Assembly (NCBI RefSeq): GCF_001277195.1
Contig: NZ_CP012268.1
Coordinates: forward strand, 930,001 to 994,000
DNA length: 64,000 nt
Origin: Cronobacter muytjensii ATCC 51329
GTDB lineage: Bacteria; Pseudomonadota; Gammaproteobacteria; Enterobacterales; Enterobacteriaceae
Direction of reading: 5' to 3'
Part shown: piece by piece, positions 8,944 to 16,904 of the stretch
Layout: every line of letters begins with the position of its first letter
Position numbering within the stretch: the first letter of the stretch is position 1
The notes under the pieces: model-generated
Databases searched by the model: none
Seen by the model: the letters and a program-made list of their open reading frames with translations, nothing else
Told to the model about the DNA's origin: nothing
Position numbers and translations under genes: made by a program

Positions 8944-9488
8944 TGCGTGAACACCACTATCAGGAATTAATAACGCTTTTCGACGGCTGCTTCGCCGGCG
9001 ATTTTAATACCCGTCTGATTAAAGGCGATGACGAACCGATCTATCTTCCTGCCGATGACGAGGCGCCGTACCACCGCGTGGTCTTCGCCCACGGCTTTTA
9101 CGCCAGCGCCCTGCACGAGATTTCGCACTGGTGCATCGCTGGTAAAGCGCGGCGCGAGTTGGTGGACTTTGGCTATTGGTACTGCCCGGACGGCCGCGAT
9201 GCACAGACGCAGAGCAAGTTCGAGGATGTGGAAGTCAAACCCCAGGCGCTGGAGTGGCTGTTCTGCGTGGCGGCGGGCTTTCCGTTTAACGTCAGCTGCG
9301 ACAACCTCAACGGCGACGTCGACCCGGATCGCATCGCGTTTCAGCGCCGTGTGCATGCGCAGGTAATGCAGTATCTGAAAGACGGTATTCCCGAGCGTCC
9401 GGCGCGCTTTATCGCCGCGTTACAGGATTATTACCAGACGCCGCCGCTTGCGGCGCAACAGTTCCCATGGCCGGAAGACTTGTGCTAA
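8943..9488 (+). CDS. epmC: Elongation factor P hydroxylase EpmC
   Basis: EpmC hydroxylates the beta-lysyl-lysine of elongation factor P, the last step of the EpmA/EpmB/EpmC modification. The 181-residue product matches the family. It contains the metal-binding HEISHW motif (H58, E59, H62) and the conserved CPDGRDA and FNVSCDNLNG segments. The ATG overlaps the yfcA stop (TAATG), implying coupled translation. yfcL follows 28 bases downstream, the same order as in E. coli. Confidence 0.93.
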   Translation: MREHHYQELITLFDGCFAGDFNTRLIKGDDEPIYLPADDEAPYHRVVFAHGFYASALHEISHWCIAGKARRELVDFGYWYCPDGRDAQTQSKFEDVEVKPQALEWLFCVAAGFPFNVSCDNLNGDVDPDRIAFQRRVHAQVMQYLKDGIPERPARFIAALQDYYQTPPLAAQQFPWPEDLC

Positions 9489-9516
9489 TCGCCATGTTAT
9501 TAACAGAGGAAAAACG

Positions 9517-9795
9517 ATGATTGCCGAATTTGAAGCACGTATTCTGGCGCTGATTGATGAGATGGTAGAGCACGCGAGCGATGACGAACTGTTCGCCAGC
9601 GGCTATCTGCGCGGACACCTGACCCTTGCCGTCGCGGCGCTGGAGCACGGCGACGATCACTCGCCGCAGGCCGTGTATACGAAGGTAACAAACAGCCTGG
9701 AAACCGCCATCCACGCGGGCGAACTCTCGCCGCGCGATCAGGCGCTGGTGCTGGGAATGTGGGACAATCTGTTCCAGCAGGCGAAGCTCAACTGA
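9517..9795 (+). CDS. yfcL: YfcL family protein
   Basis: This is a small acidic cytoplasmic protein (92 residues) of the YfcL family, function unknown. The MIAEFEARILALIDEM start and the SPRDQALVLGMWDNLFQQ end match the E. coli protein almost residue for residue. The ATG at 9517 follows AGAGGA at good spacing. A longer frame upstream (from 9448) overlaps epmC and shows no similarity. It is probably the last gene of the yfcA-epmC-yfcL unit. An 8-bp hairpin (9804-9811 with 9823-9830) lies just after it but lacks a T-run. Confidence 0.9.
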   Translation: MIAEFEARILALIDEMVEHASDDELFASGYLRGHLTLAVAALEHGDDHSPQAVYTKVTNSLETAIHAGELSPRDQALVLGMWDNLFQQAKLN

Positions 9796-9829
9796 GCCTG
9801 ATGGCCTGCGCGTCGTGACGGCGCGCAGG

Positions 9830-10047
9830 CTGTAAACTTATGGCGCCTGCGCCTGCGGGTGAAACACCCGCGTTCAGCCGGGTGACCTGTTCCGACATCA
9901 CATCCACCGGCCCCGTCTGCGTCATCGACGCGTTGCTCTGCGCCACTTTACAAGCTCCGCAATCGCCAGACTTATCTGCTCAATGTCGCGCTGCTGCTCT
10001 GTGCTGGCTGTAGTCTTGATTAGCGCGGCTGACTGCTGTTCGCTACG
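9830..10047 (-). pseudogene. Relic of a methyl-accepting chemotaxis protein, C-terminal signalling domain
   Basis: The gap between yfcL and mnmC holds a decayed chemoreceptor on the minus strand. One frame reads RSEQQSAALIKTTASTEQ, resembling the methylation-region motif RTEQQAASLEETAASMEQ of MCPs. It runs straight into QRDIEQISLAIAEL, resembling the far C-terminal EQSRGIDQVGLAVAEM. The roughly 200 residues normally between them, including the signalling hairpin tip, are missing. After AEL a one-base loss shifts the frame to VAQSNASMTQ and SEQVTRLNAGV, the usual MCP C-terminus. No start codon, sensor or transmembrane region remains. This is interpretation by eye, not an alignment result. Confidence 0.65.
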
Positions 10048-10122
10048 CGCAGAGCGCTTCGGCGGTTTCACGCCCTGTTTCCACCGAATGGCGGAGCGCA
10101 GCCATAAGCGTACGCAGCGCGT

Positions 10123-12135
10123 TTAGCCAGCGGCGCGGCCTTTCAGCAGTTTACGTATCCACAGCCGGTTAGGGTTGAGCGCCGCAAGCGTCGCGCCATC
10201 CAGCGGCAGCGGTTCGCCGCTCATTTGCGAGGCTAAAATTTCCGCCGCCAGCGGCGCGCTGCACAGCCCACGCGAGCCGAGCGCGCCAAGCACAAACAGA
10301 TTTTCCAGTGCCGGGGCGAGGGGGACGGCGTCTGGCGCGTCAGCGTGCCGGGAGAGGTCGGCGTATACGCTGAGCGTGGCGGCATAGTCGGGCGCGTTGC
10401 CGACCATTGGCAGGTGGTCGCGTGTGGCGCAGCGCACTGCGCAACGCGCATCACCTGCGCTCACGTCCACTTCATGCGCCCACTGCGCCTGCGGCAGGCA
10501 GTCGAGAAGCCGCTGGCGGTTGTGCTGCTGGTCTTCCTCCTGATAGCGCATCTCGCTCACGCCGCGGTGATAACTCGCGCCGATGCAATGCATGCCGTAA
10601 GCCGGGTTTTGCGGCGTCAGGTAGCCGTCGTAGCACAATACCTGGCGCAGCGCGCCGAGGCCCGGCGTGGTCGGGATATGGCTCACCTGGCCGCCGACGG
10701 AGTAGACCGGCAATTTTTCGGTTTGCGAAAACGCGCTGAGCTGATGACCGCTTGCCAGCGCGAGCGTGGCGTGACGCGCCTGCGCGCCGTGGGCGAAAGT
10801 GAGCTGCCAGCCGCCGTTGTCCTGGCGTAGCGCGCTGACCGTATGCCCGTAATGCACCCGCAGGCCGCGCGCCTGCGCGAGCGCCAGCACGCCGGCGGTG
10901 AGCTGCGCCGGGCAGAGCCAGCCGCCCTGCGGGTATTCAATGCCGCCGCAGCCGGTCTCCACGCCGCAGCGCGCGGCGACTTCGTCGCGGTCAACGGCGC
11001 GCGCCAGCGCTTCTGGCAGGCCGGGTTCGAGCATCTGGCTGATTTTCGTCTGGCTCTTTTCATCCCAGCCCAGTTGCGTCACGCCGCACCAGTCTTTATC
11101 AAAATCCACCGGCAACGCGTCGTACAGCCTGCGCGCAAAGGTAAACGCCGCCGGGAAAAAGACGGCCAGCGCGGCGTCGTGATGGCTTAATAAAGGATAG
11201 AGCGCGCCCTGGCGGTTGCCGGAGGCCCCCTTTGCGGGCGCGTCGTCCTGACAGTAGAGCGTCACCTGCCAGCCGCGCGTCTGCAACGCGAGGGCCAGCA
11301 GGGCGCTTGCGATACCGCCGCCGACAATCGCCGCGTCTTTATCCCCGCTCGCCGGGCGGCGCGCATACCAGGGCGCGCGGGCAGGGGGCGCGGCATCATG
11401 ACTAAGCGTGCCAACCAGCATTTCCCGCTTGCGCCCGAACCCTTTGCGCTTCACTACCTGAAAACCGGCTTCAATCAGCCCGCGGCGCACAAAACCCGCT
11501 GAGGTAAAAGTGGCGAGCGTACCGCCGGGACGGGCAAGGCGCGCCATCGCGGCAAACAGGCCGGGCGTCCACATATCCGGGTTTTTCGACGGCGCGAAGC
11601 CATCCAGGAACCAGGCGTCCACCTGACGGTTATGGGAGTCATCGAGCGTATCGACCAGTTCGTTAATATCGCCAAGCCATAAATCAAGCGTGACGCGTCC
11701 GCCATCCAGCACCAGCCGCTGACAGCCCGGCAGCGCCAGCGGCCACTGGGCCTGTAGCGGCTCCGCCCACGGGGCGAGCTCCGGCCAGTGAGCGTGCGCG
11801 CTTTGTAAATCGGCGAGCGTCAGCGGAAATTTCTCAAAACTGATGAAATGCAGGCGCTGTAGCGCAGCGTCCGGATGCGCCGCGCGAAACGCCGCAAACG
11901 CCTGCCAGAGCGTCAGGAAATTGAGTCCGGTGCCAAAGCCGCTCTCGGCGACAATAAAGCTGTCACGCGGGTGTGTCATAAAACGTTCCGGGAGCTGATT
12001 GCCGTTCAGAAAGACATAGCGGGTCTCTTCCAGACCGTCGTCATTGGAAAAATAAACGTCATCAAAATCTCGGGAAACAGGTGTACCCTCATTATTAAAC
12101 GTCAGGCTGGCAGGCTGTATGGCGATAGGTTTCAC
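10123..12135 (-). CDS. mnmC: Bifunctional tRNA mnm5s2U34 modification enzyme MnmC
   Basis: MnmC completes wobble-uridine modification of tRNA. Its FAD-dependent C-terminal oxidoreductase removes the carboxymethyl group of cmnm5s2U. Its N-terminal SAM methyltransferase then makes mnm5s2U. The N-terminal half has VAESGFGTGLNFL (SAM site) and FLDGFAPSKNP. The C-terminal half starts with the dinucleotide motif IVGGGIASALL and contains GASGNRQGALYPLL. The GTG at 12135 gives 670 residues, near the E. coli length of 668. A frame extending to 12258 would add 41 residues across the fabB control region and is rejected. The gene is divergent from fabB. Confidence 0.94.
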   Translation of the reverse strand: MKPIAIQPASLTFNNEGTPVSRDFDDVYFSNDDGLEETRYVFLNGNQLPERFMTHPRDSFIVAESGFGTGLNFLTLWQAFAAFRAAHPDAALQRLHFISFEKFPLTLADLQSAHAHWPELAPWAEPLQAQWPLALPGCQRLVLDGGRVTLDLWLGDINELVDTLDDSHNRQVDAWFLDGFAPSKNPDMWTPGLFAAMARLARPGGTLATFTSAGFVRRGLIEAGFQVVKRKGFGRKREMLVGTLSHDAAPPARAPWYARRPASGDKDAAIVGGGIASALLALALQTRGWQVTLYCQDDAPAKGASGNRQGALYPLLSHHDAALAVFFPAAFTFARRLYDALPVDFDKDWCGVTQLGWDEKSQTKISQMLEPGLPEALARAVDRDEVAARCGVETGCGGIEYPQGGWLCPAQLTAGVLALAQARGLRVHYGHTVSALRQDNGGWQLTFAHGAQARHATLALASGHQLSAFSQTEKLPVYSVGGQVSHIPTTPGLGALRQVLCYDGYLTPQNPAYGMHCIGASYHRGVSEMRYQEEDQQHNRQRLLDCLPQAQWAHEVDVSAGDARCAVRCATRDHLPMVGNAPDYAATLSVYADLSRHADAPDAVPLAPALENLFVLGALGSRGLCSAPLAAEILASQMSGEPLPLDGATLAALNPNRLWIRKLLKGRAAG

Positions 12136-12210
12136 GTAAATTGCTCGAATGACAGGCAGTCGCACGATCTTAGCGAGCCCGGTCGGACATCGCAAATTTC
12201 TTGCCAATCT

Positions 12211-12227
12211 GGCTGATCGGACTTGTT
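12211..12227 (+). promoter_or_regulatory. FadR activator-type site of fabB
   Basis: GGCTGATCGGACTTGTT matches the FadR consensus at about 14 of 17 positions. It overlaps the -35 element of the fabB promoter. In E. coli FadR binds at the -35/-40 region of fabB and fabA and activates transcription, the opposite of its effect on fad genes. Confidence 0.65.
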
Positions 12228-12251
12228 CGGCGTACAACTGTACGCTATCTT
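12223..12251 (+). promoter_or_regulatory. Sigma-70 promoter of fabB
   Basis: A -35 TTGTTC (12223-12228) and a -10 TATCTT (12246-12251) are separated by 17 bp, pointing to fabB 41 bp downstream of the -10. The spacer contains a FabR-like palindrome. Confidence 0.65.
12230..12245 (+). promoter_or_regulatory. FabR operator in the fabB promoter spacer
   Basis: GCGTACAACTGTACGC is a near-perfect palindrome (GCGTACA/TGTACGC) filling the spacer between the -35 and -10. FabR is a TetR-family repressor that senses unsaturated acyl chains and represses fabA and fabB at this type of site in E. coli. Confidence 0.7.
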
Positions 12252-12291
12252 GCGACACGACACTTACTTAGCGTACTCGAAGAGGTATTGA

Positions 12292-13509
12292 ATGAAACGT
12301 GCAGTAATTACTGGCCTGGGCATCGTTTCCAGCATCGGTAATAACCAGCAGGAAGTCCTGGCATCCCTGCGTGAAGGACGCTCGGGGATCACTTTCTCTC
12401 AAGAATTTCTCGACGCGGGTATGCGTAGCCACGTCTGGGGCAACGTGAAGCTGGACACCACCGGTCTTATCGACCGTAAAGTGGTGCGTTTCATGAACGA
12501 TGCCTCTGTTTATGCTTACCTCTCCATGCAGGAAGCGATTAAAGATGCCGGCCTGAGCGACGAGGTGTATCAGAACAACCCGCGCGTCGGTATTGTTGCC
12601 GGCTCCGGCGGTTCGTCCAAAGCACAGGTTTTTGGCGCTGACGCGATGCGCAGCCCGCGCGGCCTGAAAGCGGTCGGCCCGTACGTCGTCACCAAAGCGA
12701 TGGCGTCTGCGGTTTCCGCATGCCTTGCCACCCCGTTTAAAATCCACGGCGTTAACTACTCCATCAGCTCCGCCTGCGCCACTTCCGCGCACTGCATCGG
12801 CAACGCGGTTGAGCAGATCCAGCTTGGCAAACAGGACATCGTGTTTGCGGGCGGCGGCGAAGAGCTGGGCTGGGAAATGGCGTGTGAGTTCGATGCGATG
12901 GGCGCGCTCTCCACCAAATATAACGAGACGCCAGAAAAAGCCTCCCGTACCTATGACGCGAGCCGCGACGGCTTCGTTATCGCAGGCGGCGGCGGTATGG
13001 TTGTGGTGGAAGAGCTTGAGCACGCGCTGGCGCGCGGCGCGCACATCTATGCGGAAATCGTCGGCTACGGTGCAACCTCCGATGGCGCTGACATGGTCGC
13101 ACCGTCTGGCGAAGGCGCGGTGCGCTGCATGAAGATGGCGATGCACGGCGTGGATACTCCCATTGATTACCTGAACTCCCACGGCACTTCCACCCCGGTG
13201 GGCGACGTGAAAGAGCTTGGCGCTATCCGTGAAGTGTTCGGCGACAACACGCCGGCTATCTCCGCAACTAAAGCGATGACTGGCCACTCGCTGGGCGCGG
13301 CAGGCGTGCAGGAAGCTATCTACTCGCTGCTGATGCTGGAACACGGCTTTATCGCGCCGAGCATCAATATTGAAGAGCTGGACGAGCAGGCGAACGGTAT
13401 GAATATCATCACCGCGCCTGTCGAGCGTGAGCTGACGACTGTGATGTCTAACAGCTTCGGTTTTGGCGGTACTAACGCCACGCTGGTTATGCGTAAATAT
13501 CAGGCATAA
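12292..13509 (+). CDS. fabB: Beta-ketoacyl-ACP synthase I FabB
   Basis: FabB condenses malonyl-ACP with acyl-ACP in fatty acid elongation and is essential for unsaturated fatty acids. The nucleophile is C162 in SSACATS, with active-site histidines in NSHGTSTPVGD (about H297) and MTGHSLGAAG (about H332). The product is 405 residues, one fewer than E. coli, because the GSGGSSKAQ loop near residue 106 is one residue shorter. A GAGG ribosome-binding site precedes the ATG. The promoter carries FadR- and FabR-like sites, and a strong terminator follows, so the gene is monocistronic. Confidence 0.97.
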   Translation: MKRAVITGLGIVSSIGNNQQEVLASLREGRSGITFSQEFLDAGMRSHVWGNVKLDTTGLIDRKVVRFMNDASVYAYLSMQEAIKDAGLSDEVYQNNPRVGIVAGSGGSSKAQVFGADAMRSPRGLKAVGPYVVTKAMASAVSACLATPFKIHGVNYSISSACATSAHCIGNAVEQIQLGKQDIVFAGGGEELGWEMACEFDAMGALSTKYNETPEKASRTYDASRDGFVIAGGGGMVVVEELEHALARGAHIYAEIVGYGATSDGADMVAPSGEGAVRCMKMAMHGVDTPIDYLNSHGTSTPVGDVKELGAIREVFGDNTPAISATKAMTGHSLGAAGVQEAIYSLLMLEHGFIAPSINIEELDEQANGMNIITAPVERELTTVMSNSFGFGGTNATLVMRKYQA

Positions 13510-13527
13510 CGTCTCTTTAAAAGAAAT

Positions 13528-13551
13528 GGAGCCGCAAGGCTCCTTTTTTTA
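13528..13551 (+). terminator. Rho-independent terminator of fabB
   Basis: Stem GGAGCC (13528-13533) and GGCTCC (13538-13543) with a GCAA tetraloop, followed by seven T residues. It lies 18 bases after the fabB stop. Confidence 0.9.
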
Positions 13552-14075
13552 TGTTTATTATCCCACCTTCGTTTCTCTGCTTCCTTATTTGCACCTCGTA
13601 AGAAGATATTCTCCCTGCCGCATTTCAATTCGCGCGCGTTTCTTTTAAACCTAATTTATTGTTTATAAATAAATTCTTGTATTGGTGCGGTATGCCGCGC
13701 TGTTTCCGCAAACGTTATTTTAGCAATGCTTAAACCATTTCTTAAGTTATTTAATTTCACTTAAGTCAATAAAAATAAATTTACCTTAAAAACAACCTAC
13801 TGAAAAATATGATTTATTTTATAAAACCATCTTTACTATCCATTTGGTTAAAGTTAAGTCCATTTTTGCCGATATATCAGAATATATCCGGGCGACGACG
13901 TCTTTATTGAGACAGTCATTCGTACCGGAAATTCAAATCTGATACTGCCATTCCTAATCTTTTCAAAAAGATAAGAATGAAGGACGCCGCAGAAAAGAAA
14001 TCCGAAACCCGTTTGCGGAATTCAGGGAAACGTTTTTTGCCTTTCACAAGGCGTTGCCAGCCGGGGAAACCAACC
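13552..14075. other. AT-rich regulatory region before the S8 autotransporter
   Basis: About 520 bases hold no convincing gene. The first 330 are markedly AT-rich compared with the flanking genes. They contain two CTTAAG hexamers (13741 and 13760, 19 bp apart) and further TTAAG/TTAAA runs. This is the likely promoter region of the autotransporter. The composition is of the kind often silenced by H-NS, which is inference. No confident -35/-10 pair was found. Confidence 0.5.
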
Positions 14076-16850
14076 ATGCCCATCGAGTCATCTCTGGGTA
14101 AAGGGATTTTATTAACCAAAGGGAGAGTGATCCCACTCGTTATTTTGTCATGCTCAGGCGCCGCTTTCGCCAGCGAAAAACCGGATGCGGATGAGTCATT
14201 CACGGATGCGCCCTCTGTTGCGGCGACAAATGTCGTGACGCGCACCAACTGGAACCGTCCGCTGTTTATTACCAGCGCGGCGACCGCGCGTGCGGCCGGC
14301 GTCAACGGCGCGGGCGTGAAAGTCGGCGTAGCGGATACCGGCATTCTTACGACGCATCCGGCGTTGCAGGGGGCGGTTAAGGGGTCGCTGAACTATGTCG
14401 ATCCGAAAACGAACAACCTGAGCGTTGGCGATGTACGCGGCCACGGCACGATGGTCGCCCAGACGCTTGCCGGGCGCGCCACCAGCCTGTTTAGCGGCGG
14501 CACCGCGCCGGGCGCGACGCTTATCAGCGCGCGTATCATTCCTGACGTCGCCAATACCCGCCAGAGCCTTAACTTCGGTCAGATTAACTACGATCTGGCG
14601 CGTGCGGGCGCGAAAATTATCAATAACTCCTGGGGCATTGCGGACTGGAACCCGGCCAGCACCGCGACCACGAACTATTACGTGAACGCCTGGAAGCCGT
14701 ATGTCTCGTCTTACAACGGGCTTATCGTTTTTGCGAGCGGCAACAACGGCGCAGCGAACCCGGTGGGCGTGGCGAAACTGCCGTCGCTTGCGCCCAAAGC
14801 GGGGCTGGATAAAGGCTGGCTGGTTGTCACGGCGACGGATACCTTTAACCCGGGTTATATCGCAAGCTATGCCAACCGCTGCGGCGTTATGAAAAATAAC
14901 TGTCTGGCGGCACCAGGCAGCGTCTATATCCAGAGCACCGACAGCACCGGCAAAGCCGTTCTGCGTATGGTCAGCGGCACATCGTTCGCCGCGCCGCAGG
15001 TTTCCGGCGTGGCGGCGATGGTCTGGCAGAAATACCCTTATTTCACCAATGACCTGGTACGCCAGACGGTGCTTGGGACTGCGACTGACATCGGCGCGCC
15101 AGGCGTGGACGCCGTTTTCGGCTACGGCATGCTGAACGCCGGGAAGGCGATCAACGGCCCGGCGAAGTTTAACTGGGGCACCGTAAGCGTCGCGTTTAAC
15201 AGCTACACCTCCACCTGGAGCAATGCCATCAGCGGCAGCGGCGGGCTTATCAAAAGCGGCACCGGCAAGCTGGTACTGACCCAGGACGCCAGCTACACCG
15301 GCACCACGCAGGTGCTGGGCGGCAGTCTGTCGTCGGCGAAGAGCCTCGCCTCCGCCGTTACCATCGGTCGCGCGGGAACGCTTGATGTGCGCACCGTGAA
15401 AGGGAACGTCGATAACAGCGGCTATGTACTGCTGCGCGACGGCAAAACGCGGTTCATGCGCGCCTACACGCAGCGCACCACCGGCACTCTGGCGTTTATG
15501 CTCGGCTCGACGCTGGATGTGACCGGGCGGGCGACGCTTGCGGGCAACCTGCATCTGCTGGGCGTGCCGGCAGGCTACGTGACGCAGACGCGCCAGCCAG
15601 TCGTTAACGCAGGCGCGGTATCCGGTAAGTTCAGCCGTTTTACGCAGTCGGCAGGCGTGTTCCTGACAGGCTCGCTGGGCTACAGCACCAAACAGGTGTG
15701 GCTCAATATTAAACGATTGCAGGTGACGCAGACCAAAGTCGCCACCACCTCGGCGGCCACGCTCTCCGGCGCTGCGCGTCTGGAGCAGGCGTTCACGCAG
15801 CTCGATAAACAAGTGGCGAGCGGTGTGACGGTGCGGGCGAGTTCGTTTGCCTCGGCGGCGGGCACTCTGCAACGCGTCTCGAATAACGAGTCCGCTCGCG
15901 CGGCGCTGGAAAGCCTCTCCGGTCAGTTGCCGGCGGCGACAGCGGCGCTCACCTGGCAGGCGATCAACGTTAACCAGCGTAGCAGCGCGAAGCGCATCGA
16001 CGCTCTGCTGGACGCGCCGCAAAGTCGAAGCTGGAGCGATACGCTCTCGTGGAACGGCAGCCTTGGCCGCACCGGCTTTTCGCCGGTGAGCTACTCAATG
16101 AAAGGGTGGGTGACGGGTCAGGATCGGTTTATCGACGAACATACGTTCATCGGCACTTCGCTGTCGCGCACCGAAACGTTCAGCGCCCTGAGCAGCGGCG
16201 GCGAGCGTAATACCGGCACCCTGAGCGAAGCCGCGCTGTACGGCGGTAAAATCTTCGGCAGTTACTACCTGACCGGTCGTCTGGCTTCCGGCTACTACGA
16301 CGGTCGCCAGCATCGCATGCTGTGGCTTGGCAGTAGCACCGAGCGCGTCAGCAGCCGCCAGAGCGGCAGCTGGATGTCGCTTGGCAGCGAAACCGGCTAT
16401 CGCTTCAGCAGGGAGGGCTTGCAGGTGACGCCGTTTATCGACACGCAATACATCACGCTGAAGCAGGACGCCTTCACCGAGAAGAGCGGCTCCGGCTTTG
16501 GCCTGCGCGCCGACAACCAGACCACCACGCGCTGGCAGGCGGGCGCAGGGCTGCGGGCGAGTTATGATATCGACCTGAAAGCGCGCGGCAGCCTCAACCT
16601 GAGTTTCCAGACGCATCTGCAACGCGCGTTAAGCCAGGACGAAGGGCATTATCAGGCGAGCTTTACCGGCGTGAACCAGCCGGTACCGCTAAGCGGCGTG
16701 ACGGCGCCTGCGAAAACGCTGACCAGCGCGGTATCGCTGGGCTGGCAGGTTAACCCGGCGCTGAATCTCAACCTCACGGGCGAGCAGGAGACCAGCGATG
16801 GACGCGACAGCAACCGCAGCGTGTTTGCGGGCGTGTCGTTAAGCTTCTGA
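14076..16850 (+). CDS. Subtilisin-family (S8) serine protease autotransporter
   Basis: This is a type Va autotransporter of about 924 residues. A signal peptide ending near AAFAS is followed by a subtilase passenger. Its triad is D87 (GVADTG), H123 (RGHGTMVA) and S303 (SGTSFAAP), with oxyanion N223 in ASGNNG. A glycine-rich autotransporter repeat (SGTGKLVLTQD, about residues 395-405) leads to a C-terminal beta-barrel over roughly the last 270 residues, ending in FAGVSLSF. It resembles the Serratia extracellular serine protease group. I chose the ATG at 14076, behind GGGGAA. An upstream in-frame ATG at 13977 would add 33 residues and make an extended signal. The passenger may stay on the surface or be released; its substrate is unknown. 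E. coli has yfcJ at this position. Confidence 0.92.
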   Translation: MPIESSLGKGILLTKGRVIPLVILSCSGAAFASEKPDADESFTDAPSVAATNVVTRTNWNRPLFITSAATARAAGVNGAGVKVGVADTGILTTHPALQGAVKGSLNYVDPKTNNLSVGDVRGHGTMVAQTLAGRATSLFSGGTAPGATLISARIIPDVANTRQSLNFGQINYDLARAGAKIINNSWGIADWNPASTATTNYYVNAWKPYVSSYNGLIVFASGNNGAANPVGVAKLPSLAPKAGLDKGWLVVTATDTFNPGYIASYANRCGVMKNNCLAAPGSVYIQSTDSTGKAVLRMVSGTSFAAPQVSGVAAMVWQKYPYFTNDLVRQTVLGTATDIGAPGVDAVFGYGMLNAGKAINGPAKFNWGTVSVAFNSYTSTWSNAISGSGGLIKSGTGKLVLTQDASYTGTTQVLGGSLSSAKSLASAVTIGRAGTLDVRTVKGNVDNSGYVLLRDGKTRFMRAYTQRTTGTLAFMLGSTLDVTGRATLAGNLHLLGVPAGYVTQTRQPVVNAGAVSGKFSRFTQSAGVFLTGSLGYSTKQVWLNIKRLQVTQTKVATTSAATLSGAARLEQAFTQLDKQVASGVTVRASSFASAAGTLQRVSNNESARAALESLSGQLPAATAALTWQAINVNQRSSAKRIDALLDAPQSRSWSDTLSWNGSLGRTGFSPVSYSMKGWVTGQDRFIDEHTFIGTSLSRTETFSALSSGGERNTGTLSEAALYGGKIFGSYYLTGRLASGYYDGRQHRMLWLGSSTERVSSRQSGSWMSLGSETGYRFSREGLQVTPFIDTQYITLKQDAFTEKSGSGFGLRADNQTTTRWQAGAGLRASYDIDLKARGSLNLSFQTHLQRALSQDEGHYQASFTGVNQPVPLSGVTAPAKTLTSAVSLGWQVNPALNLNLTGEQETSDGRDSNRSVFAGVSLSF

Positions 16851-16871
16851 TACGTGTCGGGGAGTTAAAAG

Positions 16872-16895
16872 AAAAGGCGTCGAAAGACGCCTTTT
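16872..16895. terminator. Bidirectional terminator between the autotransporter and flk
   Basis: A 10-bp stem (AAAAGGCGTC at 16872-16881, GACGCCTTTT at 16886-16895) with a GAAA tetraloop is flanked by A- and T-tracts. It lies between two convergent genes. Confidence 0.88.
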
Positions 16896-16904
16896 TGCTG
16901 TCTG

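Noticed and set aside
14196..16022. Open frame of about 600 codons antisense to the autotransporter
   Set aside because: It lies opposite a gene with an intact protease triad and barrel. The translation is arginine/alanine-rich with no domain, as expected for antisense reading of GC-rich DNA.
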